A stretch of DNA of 64,000 nt, taken from Haloterrigena gelatinilytica (GTDB lineage: Archaea > Halobacteriota > Halobacteria > Halobacteriales > Natrialbaceae). The number at the start of each line of letters is the position of its first letter. The first letter of the stretch is position 1. The DNA lies in NCBI RefSeq assembly GCF_013342145.1, contig NZ_JABUQZ010000001.1, positions 2,604,001 through 2,668,000 of the forward strand, written 5' to 3'. This document shows positions 1 to 7,776 of the stretch, piece after piece. Position numbers and translations under genes: made by a program. The notes under the pieces are model-generated. The model saw only the letters and a program-made list of their open reading frames with translations, searched no databases and was not told the origin of the DNA.

Positions 1-231
1 ACCGAGCAGGTCGGCGACGGGATCGGCGTCGTCTACGCCCGGCCGGGCACCTACCCGACCCTGCTCTCGTTCGTCAAGCGCTGTAAACGGCGCGACGAGG
101 ACGCCGATGACCCCTTCGAACTCCCCGAGAGCGTCGCCGAGGGCACCGCCCTCCTCGGCCGACTCGAGGCCGCGACGAACGAACAGTACCGGGCCGTCGT
201 CCACACGGATCTGTTGCCGTCGGACGCGTAG
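1..231 (+). CDS. C-terminal part of an uncharacterised protein (5' end outside window)
   Basis: The frame is open from base 1 to a TAG at 229-231 and encodes the last 76 residues of a protein. The visible part contains a short basic stretch (around FVKRCKRRDED) and ends in LLPSDA. Codon use is typical of the surrounding genes, with C/G in third positions, so this is a real gene end and not a chance frame. No conserved domain can be named from this fragment. The downstream gene is on the opposite strand and converges with it after a 33-base gap. Confidence 0.6.
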   Translation, partial: TEQVGDGIGVVYARPGTYPTLLSFVKRCKRRDEDADDPFELPESVAEGTALLGRLEAATNEQYRAVVHTDLLPSDA

Positions 232-264
232 CGATCTCGTCGCCGGGCCGCGGCCGTCGACCCC

Positions 265-552
265 TCAGATCTCGTCGACCAGGTTCGCGAAGTCGTCTGT
301 GTCGACGATCTCCATCGTCTGGGCCGACAGACCGTGCCGACGGAGGGTCAACGCCGATTTGAACGCCGACTCCCGGTCGGCCGCGTCGAAGAGAACGAGA
401 AAATCGTGTTCTCCCAGGATCGCGTACGAGTCGAGCACTTCCGCCTCGTGGTCCTCGAACTCGGTTCTGATCTCGCCCCAGATCGACGATAGTTCCTGCG
501 CGTTCTGGACGGATCGGTCGTCGACGTCGACGAGCGACGCGTAGGTTGCCAT
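265..552 (-). CDS. GYD-like small alpha/beta protein
   Basis: A 95-residue protein starting MATYASLVDVDD. The predicted pattern of an N-terminal strand (ATYASLVDVD), a long acidic helix (WGEIRTEFEDHEAEVLDSYAILG) and a second strand with the conserved-looking EHDFLVLFDA segment matches the small GYD family, dimeric alpha/beta barrel proteins of unknown function that are common in haloarchaea. The start at 552 was chosen because the preceding in-frame residues are basic and out of character. It converges with the partial gene at 1-231 and is divergent from pyk. Function unknown; family assignment moderately secure. Confidence 0.75.
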   Translation of the reverse strand: MATYASLVDVDDRSVQNAQELSSIWGEIRTEFEDHEAEVLDSYAILGEHDFLVLFDAADRESAFKSALTLRRHGLSAQTMEIVDTDDFANLVDEI

Positions 553-672
553 ACGTCGGCGTCCGGCAAACGAGCGGAAAACGGTTCGCGTGGCACAGGA
601 CGGCACGAACGAGAACTCGAGTGCGAGTTACCGACCCCACCATTTTTGGCCGTACTCGCGCAACGTCGACCC

Positions 673-2430
673 ATGCGAAACGCGAAAATCGTCTGTACGC
701 TGGGGCCCGCCTCGAGCGATCGGGGCACGATTCAGGAGCTCGCCGAGGCGGGGATGTCGGTCGCGAGGCTGAACGCTAGCCACGGCAGCCGGGAGGATCG
801 CGCCGAGTTGATCGACCGCGTTCGGGCCGTCGACGAGGAGCGGCCGGAGCCCGTCGCGGTGATGCTCGACATGCAGGGCCCGGAGATCCGGACCGCGCCG
901 CTTCCCGACGGCGAGACGGTCTCCCTCGAGACCGGCTCCGAGATCCGGTTCGTCGAGGGCGACGAGGCGAACTCGGAGACCGTCGGCCTCTCCCTGCCCA
1001 TCGGCGCCGTCGAAGAGGGCGACCGAATCCTGCTCGACGACGGCCTGATCGAGACGACCGTCCTCGAGCACGACGGCGACTCGGTTCGGGCCCGCGTCGA
1101 CGCCGGCGGCGAACTGGCCGGCCGCAAGGGCGTCAACGTCCCCGGCGTCGATCTCGATCTGGATATCGTCACCGAGAAAGACCGGAAGGACCTCGAGCTG
1201 GCCGCCGAGAAGGAGGTCGACTTCGTCGCGGCGAGTTTCGTCCGCGACGCCGAGGACGTCTACGAGGTCAGCGAAGTCTTAGAGGAGTTGGGCGTCGAGA
1301 TCCCGCTGATCGCGAAGATCGAGCGAGCCGGTGCGGTGGCGAACCTCGAGGAGATCATCGAAGCGTCCTACGGGATCATGGTCGCCCGCGGCGACCTGGG
1401 CGTGGAGTGTCCGATGGAGGACGTCCCGATGATCCAGAAGCGGATCATCCGGAACTGCCGCGAGGCGGGGTCGCCCGTGATCACCGCCACGGAGATGCTC
1501 GACTCGATGGTCCACGCCCGGCGGCCGACCCGCGCCGAGGCCTCCGACGTGGCGAACGCCGTCCTCGACGGCACCGACGCGGTGATGCTGTCGGCCGAAA
1601 CCGCCATCGGCGACCACCCCGCCGAGGTCGTCGACGCGATGGACAGCATCATTCGCGAGGTCGAGGAATCGAACGAGTACGACGAACTGCTCGAGCAGCG
1701 CGTTCCCGCCGCCGGCGAGGCGCGAACGGACGCGCTGGCGCGCTCGGCGCGCTTCCTCGCGCGGGATATCGACGCGGACGCCGTCGTCGCCGCGACCGAA
1801 TCCGGCTACACGGCGCTGAAGACGGCCAAGTACCGGCCGGGCGTGCCGGTCGTCGCCTCGACGCCGAGCCACCGCGTCCGCCGACAGCTGTCGCTTACGT
1901 GGGGCGTGACGCCGCTGTACGCCCGCGTCTCCGATCAGGGGGCCGACGCGGTCGTCGAACGAGCCGTCCAGGCGGCCTTAGACGCCGGCGTCGCCGAGAG
2001 CGGCGACACGGTCGTCGTCCTCTGTGGCATGATGACCGAACTCGAGGGCGCGAACACGACCAACATGCTGAAGGTCCACGTCGCCGCGGAGGCGCTGACG
2101 ACCGGTCGCGTCGTCGTCGACGGACGGGTGACCGGTCCCGTCGTCAAGCTTACCGACGGCGACCTCACGGACGTCCCCGAAGGGGCGATCCTCTCGCTGG
2201 CGACCGACTTCGACGACGAGTTCACGGGCGACCCGACGAAGATCGGCGGGATCATCGACGCCCAGCGGGGGCTGACGGGCTACCCGGCGCTGGTCGCCCG
2301 CGAGATGGACATCCCGATGATCAGCGGCGCCGACCTCGAGGAGACCGTCGACGGAGACGTCGTGACGCTCGACGCCGAGCGCGGCGTCGTCTACGGCGGG
2401 GATCTCGGCGCGCGGGCCGACCGACCCTGA
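673..2430 (+). CDS. pyk: Pyruvate kinase with extra C-terminal swivelling domain
   Basis: A 585-residue pyruvate kinase converting phosphoenolpyruvate and ADP to pyruvate and ATP in lower glycolysis. It starts MRNAKIVCTLGPAS, the classic N-terminus. Further motifs are NASHG (phosphate/K+ site), IAKIE with the catalytic lysine, and MVARGDLGVE followed by the TATEMLDSM loop. The catalytic (alpha/beta)8 barrel with inserted B domain covers roughly residues 1-340 and the C domain 345-475. About 110 further residues resemble the phosphohistidine (PEP-utilising, mobile) domain, as in Geobacillus-type pyruvate kinases. In that tail the position expected to hold the phosphorylatable histidine reads LTGYPALVARE, so a Tyr replaces the His seen in the PpsA of this same window (MTSHAAIVSRE). 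The ATG at 673 is preferred over earlier in-frame starts because it gives the family N-terminus. Confidence 0.97.
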   Translation: MRNAKIVCTLGPASSDRGTIQELAEAGMSVARLNASHGSREDRAELIDRVRAVDEERPEPVAVMLDMQGPEIRTAPLPDGETVSLETGSEIRFVEGDEANSETVGLSLPIGAVEEGDRILLDDGLIETTVLEHDGDSVRARVDAGGELAGRKGVNVPGVDLDLDIVTEKDRKDLELAAEKEVDFVAASFVRDAEDVYEVSEVLEELGVEIPLIAKIERAGAVANLEEIIEASYGIMVARGDLGVECPMEDVPMIQKRIIRNCREAGSPVITATEMLDSMVHARRPTRAEASDVANAVLDGTDAVMLSAETAIGDHPAEVVDAMDSIIREVEESNEYDELLEQRVPAAGEARTDALARSARFLARDIDADAVVAATESGYTALKTAKYRPGVPVVASTPSHRVRRQLSLTWGVTPLYARVSDQGADAVVERAVQAALDAGVAESGDTVVVLCGMMTELEGANTTNMLKVHVAAEALTTGRVVVDGRVTGPVVKLTDGDLTDVPEGAILSLATDFDDEFTGDPTKIGGIIDAQRGLTGYPALVAREMDIPMISGADLEETVDGDVVTLDAERGVVYGGDLGARADRP

Positions 2431-2496
2431 TCGCGCTCCGGGAAAACCGATCCGCGGGCCCGCGGGTTTTTGACGACGGGGCTGTTACGGTCTCCT

Positions 2497-2919
2497 ATGG
2501 CAGACGATGCGGCCGGAGCCGACGGCGACGACGGCGAGCGACGCGGATCGTCGGCGGCCGATCCGGACGCGACGGACTCGATCGACGACCGGCAAACGGT
2601 GGACGACCGCGACTCGTGGGATCGAGGCGACCGGCGAGAGCGCGCCGACGATAGCGCTGTCGACCGTCGCGGCGACGGGTTCGACGGCCCCTCGCGGGAC
2701 GACGAGTACCGCGTGCCGCTGGATCTCTCCGGAGACGCCGACGCGGCGGCCGAAGCCGAAGCCGACGCGGACGAGGACGGGGACGACCCGTACGCGCCCG
2801 AACCGAATTCGACGCCGATCGAACCCGGCGATCCCGACCTCGAGAGCGCGATTTTCGTCGTCCTCGGCGCGGTCGCGATGACGCTCGTCCTCCTCCGAGT
2901 CATGACCCTCCCGCTGTGA
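2497..2919 (+). CDS. Acidic protein with a single C-terminal membrane helix
   Basis: A 140-residue protein that is extremely rich in Asp/Glu and Arg and probably disordered for its first 110 residues. It ends in one hydrophobic segment (AIFVVLGAVAMTLVLLRVMTL), so it is predicted to be tail-anchored with its acidic part facing the cytoplasm. It follows pyk by 66 bases on the same strand. Such tail-anchored acidic small proteins are common and uncharacterised in haloarchaea, and no function is assigned. The start at ATG 2497 was chosen because the upstream in-frame start adds only non-acidic, non-conserved residues. Confidence 0.7.
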   Translation: MADDAAGADGDDGERRGSSAADPDATDSIDDRQTVDDRDSWDRGDRRERADDSAVDRRGDGFDGPSRDDEYRVPLDLSGDADAAAEAEADADEDGDDPYAPEPNSTPIEPGDPDLESAIFVVLGAVAMTLVLLRVMTLPL

Positions 2920-3082
2920 CGGCGAGCGCGACCGCGCGATCGCATCGGATCGACGGCTCGCCGCGAGGGCGGCCGTCGACACCCACAGCCGCCGTTCGTC
3001 GGCGCTTCTCGACCTGTAGCTCCGGATCCCGCGGTGGCGTCGCTCGGCAACCTTTAATCCGGGTGAGAACTTAGCTGACAGT

Positions 3083-3685
3083 ATGCTGGAACTCCTCGTC
3101 GGGAACATGCCGCTCGCGCTCCTGATCGCGGGGCTCGTACTCATGGGTCTCGAGGCGATTTCGCCGGGCGCACATCTCATCGTGATCGGTGTCGCACTGG
3201 TCGGCGCGGGACTGATCGGCGTGCTCGTCCCCCTCACTCTGAGTCCGATCGTTCTGGCAGCGTTGACGCTCGTCATCGGCGTCGGGGCGGCCTACGTCTA
3301 CCGCGAGTTCGACTTCTACGGCGGCAAGGGCACCGCCCGGACCTCCGACTCGAGTTCGCTGGCGGGCGCGACGGGCTACGTGACCGAGACCGTCACGGCC
3401 CGCGAGGGACAGGTCAAACTCGAGGAAGGCGGGTTCTCGCCGTACTACAGCGCCCGGTCGACGGGCGGAACGATCGAGGAGGGCGAAGAGGTCATCGTCC
3501 TCGATCCCGGCGGCGGCAACGTGTTGACCGTCGAGGCGCTCGGCTCTATCGGCGAGGACGAGATCGATCGCGCGCTCGCGGAAGGAGCGGACGACGCCGA
3601 CGACACCGACACTAACGACGAGAACGCCCCGTCCGAACCCGAAGCGGAGACCGAGACCGAGACCGAGACCGAGAAATCGAGCTGA
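3083..3685 (+). CDS. NfeD-family membrane protein
   Basis: A 200-residue protein. Two or three transmembrane helices lie in residues 8-75 (MPLALLIAGLVLMGLEAISPGAH and the following hydrophobic stretches), with the GLEAISPG motif of short NfeD proteins. A C-terminal OB-fold-like segment (residues about 90-155, with GYVTETV and VEALG) follows, then a tail of repeated Glu-Thr/Asp. NfeD proteins usually work with SPFH/stomatin partners in membrane quality control or microdomain organisation. That agrees with the next gene on the same strand, an SPFH protein starting 71 bases downstream, so the two probably form a functional pair. Confidence 0.9.
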   Translation: MLELLVGNMPLALLIAGLVLMGLEAISPGAHLIVIGVALVGAGLIGVLVPLTLSPIVLAALTLVIGVGAAYVYREFDFYGGKGTARTSDSSSLAGATGYVTETVTAREGQVKLEEGGFSPYYSARSTGGTIEEGEEVIVLDPGGGNVLTVEALGSIGEDEIDRALAEGADDADDTDTNDENAPSEPEAETETETETEKSS

Positions 3686-3756
3686 GCCGATCGGATCGGC
3701 CAACATGTAGTCTAAACAAGGGAACGTTTTTCCCTCCACCGCCGCAAGAGCGAAAT

Positions 3757-4938
3757 ATGGTCGTAGAAACACTTCCATTGCAATCCGCCGCCGAGGGTGC
3801 GCTGCTGCTCGTCGGCGCGCTCGTCCTCCTCGTCGTCATCGCCGCACTGCTCAGTGCGATCGAGATCGTCGACGCCTACGAGAAGCGCGCTCTTACCGTC
3901 TTCGGCGAGTACCGCAAACTGCTCGAGCCGGGGATCAACTTCGTCCCGCCGTTCGTCTCGAACACCTATCGGTTCGACATGCGAACGCAGACCTTGGACG
4001 TTCCCCGTCAGGAAGCGATCACGCGTGACAACTCGCCCGTGACGGCCGACGCCGTCGTCTACATCAAGGTCATGGACGCCAAGAAGGCGTTCCTGCAGGT
4101 CGACAACTACAAAAAGGCCGTCTCCAACCTCGCCCAGACCACCCTCCGAGCCGTGCTGGGCGACATGGAACTCGACGACACGCTCAACAAACGCCAGGAG
4201 ATCAACGCGCGCATCCGCCAGGAACTCGACGAACCCACCGACGAGTGGGGGATCCGCGTCGAGTCCGTCGAGGTCCGCGAGGTCAACCCCTCGAAGGACG
4301 TCCAGCGCGCGATGGAGCAACAGACCTCCGCGGAGCGTAAGCGCCGCGCGATGATCCTCGAGGCACAGGGTGAACGCCGCAGCGCCGTCGAGAAGGCCGA
4401 AGGTGACAAACAGAGCGAGATCATCCGCGCCCAGGGTGAAAAGCAGAGCCAGATCCTCGAAGCACAGGGTGACGCGATTTCGACGGTCCTGCGAGCCAAA
4501 TCCGCCGAATCGATGGGTGAACGCGCGGTCATCGACAAGGGGATGGAAACGCTGGCCGACATCGGCCAGGGCGAATCGACGACCTTCGTCATGCCCCAAG
4601 AGCTCACCTCGCTGGTCGGCCGCTACGGGAAGCACCTCTCGGGAAGCGACGTCAAGGAGAACGGCGCCGAACTCGAGAGCCGCGAGTTCGACGAGGAGAC
4701 CCGCGAACTGATCGGCCTCGACGACATCGCCGAGATCATCGGCGAGATCGACGAGGAAGCCGAGATGGACCTCGAGGCGATGGAACAGGAGGCCCAGGCG
4801 ATCAAAGAGGGCAAGGACGCCGGCACCATCTCGGACCCCGACGCGGTCATCGAGGAGATGGATCAGGACTTCCAGGAACGAACCGACGGCGGCGCCGAGC
4901 AGTCGGCCGACGACGCGGACGACTCGACGACGAACTGA
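3757..4938 (+). CDS. SPFH/prohibitin (stomatin-like) protein
   Basis: A 393-residue protein with one N-terminal transmembrane helix (residues 12-35) followed by an SPFH (Band 7) domain. The motif EKRALTVFGEYRKLLEPGINFVPPF, split here as EKRALTVFGEY and LEPGINFVPPF, is typical, as is TLDVPRQEAITRDN. A long helical segment with repeated E.Q.G(D/E) units (residues about 195-245, e.g. EAQGE, RAQGEKQSQ) is the coiled-coil oligomerisation region of stomatins, and the last 90 residues are acidic. It likely forms membrane scaffolds with the upstream NfeD protein. The start codon is ATG 3757, giving the transmembrane anchor directly at the N-terminus. Confidence 0.95.
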   Translation: MVVETLPLQSAAEGALLLVGALVLLVVIAALLSAIEIVDAYEKRALTVFGEYRKLLEPGINFVPPFVSNTYRFDMRTQTLDVPRQEAITRDNSPVTADAVVYIKVMDAKKAFLQVDNYKKAVSNLAQTTLRAVLGDMELDDTLNKRQEINARIRQELDEPTDEWGIRVESVEVREVNPSKDVQRAMEQQTSAERKRRAMILEAQGERRSAVEKAEGDKQSEIIRAQGEKQSQILEAQGDAISTVLRAKSAESMGERAVIDKGMETLADIGQGESTTFVMPQELTSLVGRYGKHLSGSDVKENGAELESREFDEETRELIGLDDIAEIIGEIDEEAEMDLEAMEQEAQAIKEGKDAGTISDPDAVIEEMDQDFQERTDGGAEQSADDADDSTTN

Positions 4939-5110
4939 CTGCCACGCGCCGGCGGCAGTTCATCGGCCGCCAGCCTTCCGGTCCCGGACCGGACCCCGTT
5001 CGAAAACCGAATTCCGCCACAAACATCGCGCAGAGACTGTCACGCTTCACGAAACGAATTGGAGCGAAACCTGTTTTAGGTCCCGCCCCATTCCTCGTAG
5101 TAAGCACAGC

Positions 5111-5728
5111 ATGACGACATCAAACGGGGTCGACGACGAGAAACGAGCGACCCTCCGTCGCTTCGCCGCGCTCGGAGCGGCATCGCCGCTTGCCGGCCTC
5201 TCCGAGTCAGCCGCGGCCGACACGGGCGAAAGCGACGCTCGCGACGCGATTGCCGGGTATCTCTCGACGACGCCCGGCGCCCACTTTTCGAAGATCCGGG
5301 ACGATCTCCAGTTGGGGACCGGCGAAACCCAACACCACCTGCGACGCCTCGAGGAACTCGAGGTAATCGAGCGTTACCGGGACGGCGACTACAAACGGTT
5401 CGTGCCGGCCGGCCGGTTCGACGAGTTCGAAAAGCAAGCGCTCGGCTACCTCCGCCGGGAGACGCCCCGCGGAATGCTGATCGAACTCCTCCGGAACCCG
5501 GCGGCGACCGGCGGCGACCTCGCGGCGGTACTCGACGTCTCGCCGCCGACCGTCAGTAAGTACGCCGGCGAACTCGAGGACGAGGGCCTGCTCTCCCGGG
5601 AGGACGGCTACGCCGTCGAACGGCCCGAAACGGTCCTCGTTCTGGTCGTCCGCCACGCCGACTCCTTCGGCGATGCGGCCCGTCAACTCGCGCGGAACGC
5701 GGACCGGTACCTCACGTACGACGGCTAA
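5111..5728 (+). CDS. Tandem winged-helix regulator with Tat-like N-terminus
   Basis: A 205-residue protein with two winged-helix modules. The first (residues about 45-100) contains HFSKIRDDLQLGTGETQHHLRRLEEL, here quoted in part as GETQHHLRRLEEL, followed by a wing with YKRFVP. The second (about 115-170) contains GGDLAAVLDVSPPTVSKYAGEL. Before them is an unusual segment, RATLRRFAALGAASPLAGL, that resembles a twin-arginine signal or weak membrane segment, odd for a cytoplasmic regulator. Similar two-winged-helix proteins with an N-terminal hydrophobic segment occur in haloarchaea and are thought to be membrane-linked regulators; their targets are unknown. The protein is encoded alone, convergent with the HAD gene downstream. 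Confidence 0.8.
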   Translation: MTTSNGVDDEKRATLRRFAALGAASPLAGLSESAAADTGESDARDAIAGYLSTTPGAHFSKIRDDLQLGTGETQHHLRRLEELEVIERYRDGDYKRFVPAGRFDEFEKQALGYLRRETPRGMLIELLRNPAATGGDLAAVLDVSPPTVSKYAGELEDEGLLSREDGYAVERPETVLVLVVRHADSFGDAARQLARNADRYLTYDG

Positions 5729-5785
5729 GAGCGGACTACTCCCCGGTAATAGCGCGTTACGCGTCGATTTCGTGAGTGGTATTGT

Positions 5786-6436
5786 TCAGACGATATCGGT
5801 CAGCGCCGCCAGCGACTCGAGTTCGAGCGTCGCCTCGGCGGGGCGATCGAGGTCGCGATTGTGCGAGCGTCGGAGAAACGCCGTCTCGAGGCCGGCGGCT
5901 CGACCGGCCGTGACGTCTTTGATCGAATCGCCGACGTAGAGCCCCTCGCTGCTCCCGAGTTGGTCGAGCGCTTCCTCGATGTAATCGGGCTCGGGTTTGC
6001 GGCGCCGGTATCCCTCGAACGTCGGATCGCGACCGCGAACGACCTCGAAGTCGATGCCGACGTAGTCGGCGACGAACTCGGCGGTCTCGTGGCGGTTGTT
6101 GGTCACTAACCCGACTGTGGTTCGTTCGGCTAGGGTCTCGATCGCGTCGATGTCGTCGTACAGTCCGCGCTCGCCCGACCGGAGTCGCTCGTGGGTTCCC
6201 TGCGAGGCGTAGCGTTCCTTCAGCTCCCAGAACCGCGCCGGATCGATATCCAGCGCCTCGCAGTGGTCTGCGACGTTCTCCAGGTCGTTTCGGCGAAGAT
6301 CCGCCCGTTGGGTCGGCGTCGGATCGACCTCGAGTTCAGCGAGGGCGACGTCGGCGGCGTCCGCGTACACCTGCGGGTGGGTTCCCGGACCCTCGAGAAG
6401 GACGCCGTCCATATCGAACAGAATCGGCTGTGGCAT
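5786..6436 (-). CDS. HAD-superfamily hydrolase (phosphatase)
   Basis: A 216-residue haloacid-dehalogenase-type phosphatase. Motif I is FDMDGVLLEG near the N-terminus (nucleophile Asp in DMDG). Motif II lies in the VGLVTNNRHET strand (Thr of VTN). Motif III/IV is in RRKPEPDYIEEAL followed by YVGDSIKDVTAGRAAG (Lys and the GDS..D acidic pair). A helical cap sits between motifs I and II. The substrate cannot be read from the sequence; phosphoglycolate-like or nucleotidase-like activity are the usual possibilities. Length and all four motifs are complete. Confidence 0.9.
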   Translation of the reverse strand: MPQPILFDMDGVLLEGPGTHPQVYADAADVALAELEVDPTPTQRADLRRNDLENVADHCEALDIDPARFWELKERYASQGTHERLRSGERGLYDDIDAIETLAERTTVGLVTNNRHETAEFVADYVGIDFEVVRGRDPTFEGYRRRKPEPDYIEEALDQLGSSEGLYVGDSIKDVTAGRAAGLETAFLRRSHNRDLDRPAEATLELESLAALTDIV

Positions 6437-6556
6437 TTCTCGCCCGGTCCTACGCCGCGAACCGTGAAAAAACGGCTGCTGCGCTATCGGACGGAGTATG
6501 AAACAGAAAATACGGGGAAGGCGGCAGGTGGCTGCCGTCGTCCGGCGTCGCGAGCG

Positions 6557-6790
6557 TTAAACGTTAACTTTCCACGTCGTGCTCGAGGAGTAACCCCATT
6601 TTTCGATCTCGACGTCGAAGTTGCCGTCCTGCAGCGCCGTGATGTTCGATCCGACTTCCTTCGCGGTCATCCCGAGTTCCTGACCGATAAGTCGGGACTT
6701 AAAGTAGGTCTTCGTGCCGGCGTTATCGCGAAGATACTGGAGGATACGGCGTTGCTTGCTCGTGAGGTCGGCCGCCATTGCAGTGCTCAT
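6557..6790 (-). CDS. Small winged-helix-like protein (DUF7123-like)
   Basis: A 77-residue protein, MSTAMAADLTSKQRRILQYL at its start, with a helix-turn-helix-like centre (LIGQELGMTAKEVGSNITAL) and a C-terminal strand ending WKVNV. Compact single-wHTH proteins of this kind are nearly universal in haloarchaea (I recall the family as DUF7123) and have no established role; DNA binding is plausible from the fold pattern. Upstream, two exact copies of a 17-bp sequence 80 bp apart precede it, so it may be strongly or multiply regulated. A second in-frame Met (MAADLTS) five codons in is an alternative start. Confidence 0.85.
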   Translation of the reverse strand: MSTAMAADLTSKQRRILQYLRDNAGTKTYFKSRLIGQELGMTAKEVGSNITALQDGNFDVEIEKWGYSSSTTWKVNV

Positions 6791-6824
6791 ACTTCGTTCG
6801 ATGGCAGGAACGCCCTTAGGGGGT

Positions 6825-6841
6825 TTGGTACGTGCGGTTAA
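6825..6841. repeat. 17-bp direct repeat, copy 1 (putative operator)
   Basis: TTGGTACGTGCGGTTAA occurs here and again exactly 80 bp downstream (6905-6921). On the minus strand each copy reads TTAACCGCACGTACCAA and lies upstream of the DUF7123-like gene that starts at 6790. The copies have no similarity outside the 17 bp, which favours a protein-binding site over a recent duplication. Confidence 0.6.
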
Positions 6842-6904
6842 CCCGACGCCCGCTTGCGGTTTTGCCGGTGGTTAATGGGACCATAATCGAGTAGAAAGCT
6901 CCCG

Positions 6905-6921
6905 TTGGTACGTGCGGTTAA
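6905..6921. repeat. 17-bp direct repeat, copy 2, next to an AT-rich promoter-like box
   Basis: This is the second exact copy of the 17-mer. On the minus strand it is preceded directly by CATATATTAA, which looks like a TATA box overlapping the repeat's TTAA. A transcript from here would start about 25 nt downstream (around 6890) and run toward the DUF7123-like gene, giving a long leader or a second promoter. Confidence 0.55.
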
Positions 6922-7030
6922 TATATGTCTTTTGGTGAGCGTCAGGTGCGATAGACCATCACGTGACTCTGATGATAACCCCGATTAGTCTGTCGTCTCC
7001 GGTGATGGGTTCTGTGACGGTACGACGGCG

Positions 7031-7558
7031 CTAGGCGCGGTCGGGGCTCGACTCGTCCGCGACGAACGGACCGAACGCACACGCGACCGCCTCGCCGAGC
7101 GCTCGCGTTCGGCTCGTCAGGCCGGCCGTCAGAACGCCGGCGGCGCCCTCGGCCTCGGCGATCCCGTCCGTGCCGAGACGGTCGTCCATCACCGGTCCCA
7201 GTTCCGCCCCGTCCTCGAGGCGACGCGCCACGTCGTCCGGGAGGCGAAGCGTCGGGCCGCCGCCGCGTTCCAGTCGGTCGCCGTCCGTAGCCGCGGCCCA
7301 CATGATCAGCGAGAGTCCCGGGACGCCGTCGATACGGGCGACGCCGCCCTCGAGGCCGATCCCGTAGTCGGCGTCGGTCGCCGCGAGCGCGCGTCGGGCG
7401 CGGTTCTCGGCGCCCGTAACGGTCTCTTCGATCGACCACGGCTGCTCGGGGACGCCGGAGTCGACCGCTACGTCGACGACGGTCGGATCGAATCGCTCGA
7501 GAGTCCGTTCGACGGCGTCGATCTTGGTCGGGTTCGTGCTTCCGACTGCGAGGTCCAT
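7031..7558 (-). CDS. DUF84-family inosine/xanthosine triphosphatase
   Basis: A 175-residue protein of the YjjX/DUF84 fold, related to Maf/HAM1 house-cleaning enzymes that hydrolyse non-canonical purine NTPs (ITP, XTP) to keep them out of nucleic acids. The N-terminus MDLAVGSTNPTKIDAVERTL is the family signature (GSTNPxKxxA). Later signatures are SGVPEQPWSIEETVTGAENRA (quoted in parts: GVPEQPWS, GAENRA), YGIGLEGGV and the C-terminal GVLTAGLTSR. The start at 7558 gives exactly the family N-terminus; 19 upstream in-frame codons are unlike it. It is divergent from the tfb gene. Confidence 0.92.
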   Translation of the reverse strand: MDLAVGSTNPTKIDAVERTLERFDPTVVDVAVDSGVPEQPWSIEETVTGAENRARRALAATDADYGIGLEGGVARIDGVPGLSLIMWAAATDGDRLERGGGPTLRLPDDVARRLEDGAELGPVMDDRLGTDGIAEAEGAAGVLTAGLTSRTRALGEAVACAFGPFVADESSPDRA

Positions 7559-7776
7559 AGCGGCGGTTCGAAGGGGAGGCAGTTGGGGGCTCCGGTTCGG
7601 CGAGCCGCCCCTCATGATTGTCCCGATCGTTCATACTAGTTCCGGCGAATTACCCGCTCTCGAGAGCTGTCGGCTCGCGATTTCGAAACCCTTAACCATC
7701 GAGTGTCTGAACGTGGAAGGTAACGAATCCGTCCGGGCTTTTGCAGCTAGTTCGGCCGGTCAGCATTCGCCATCGT

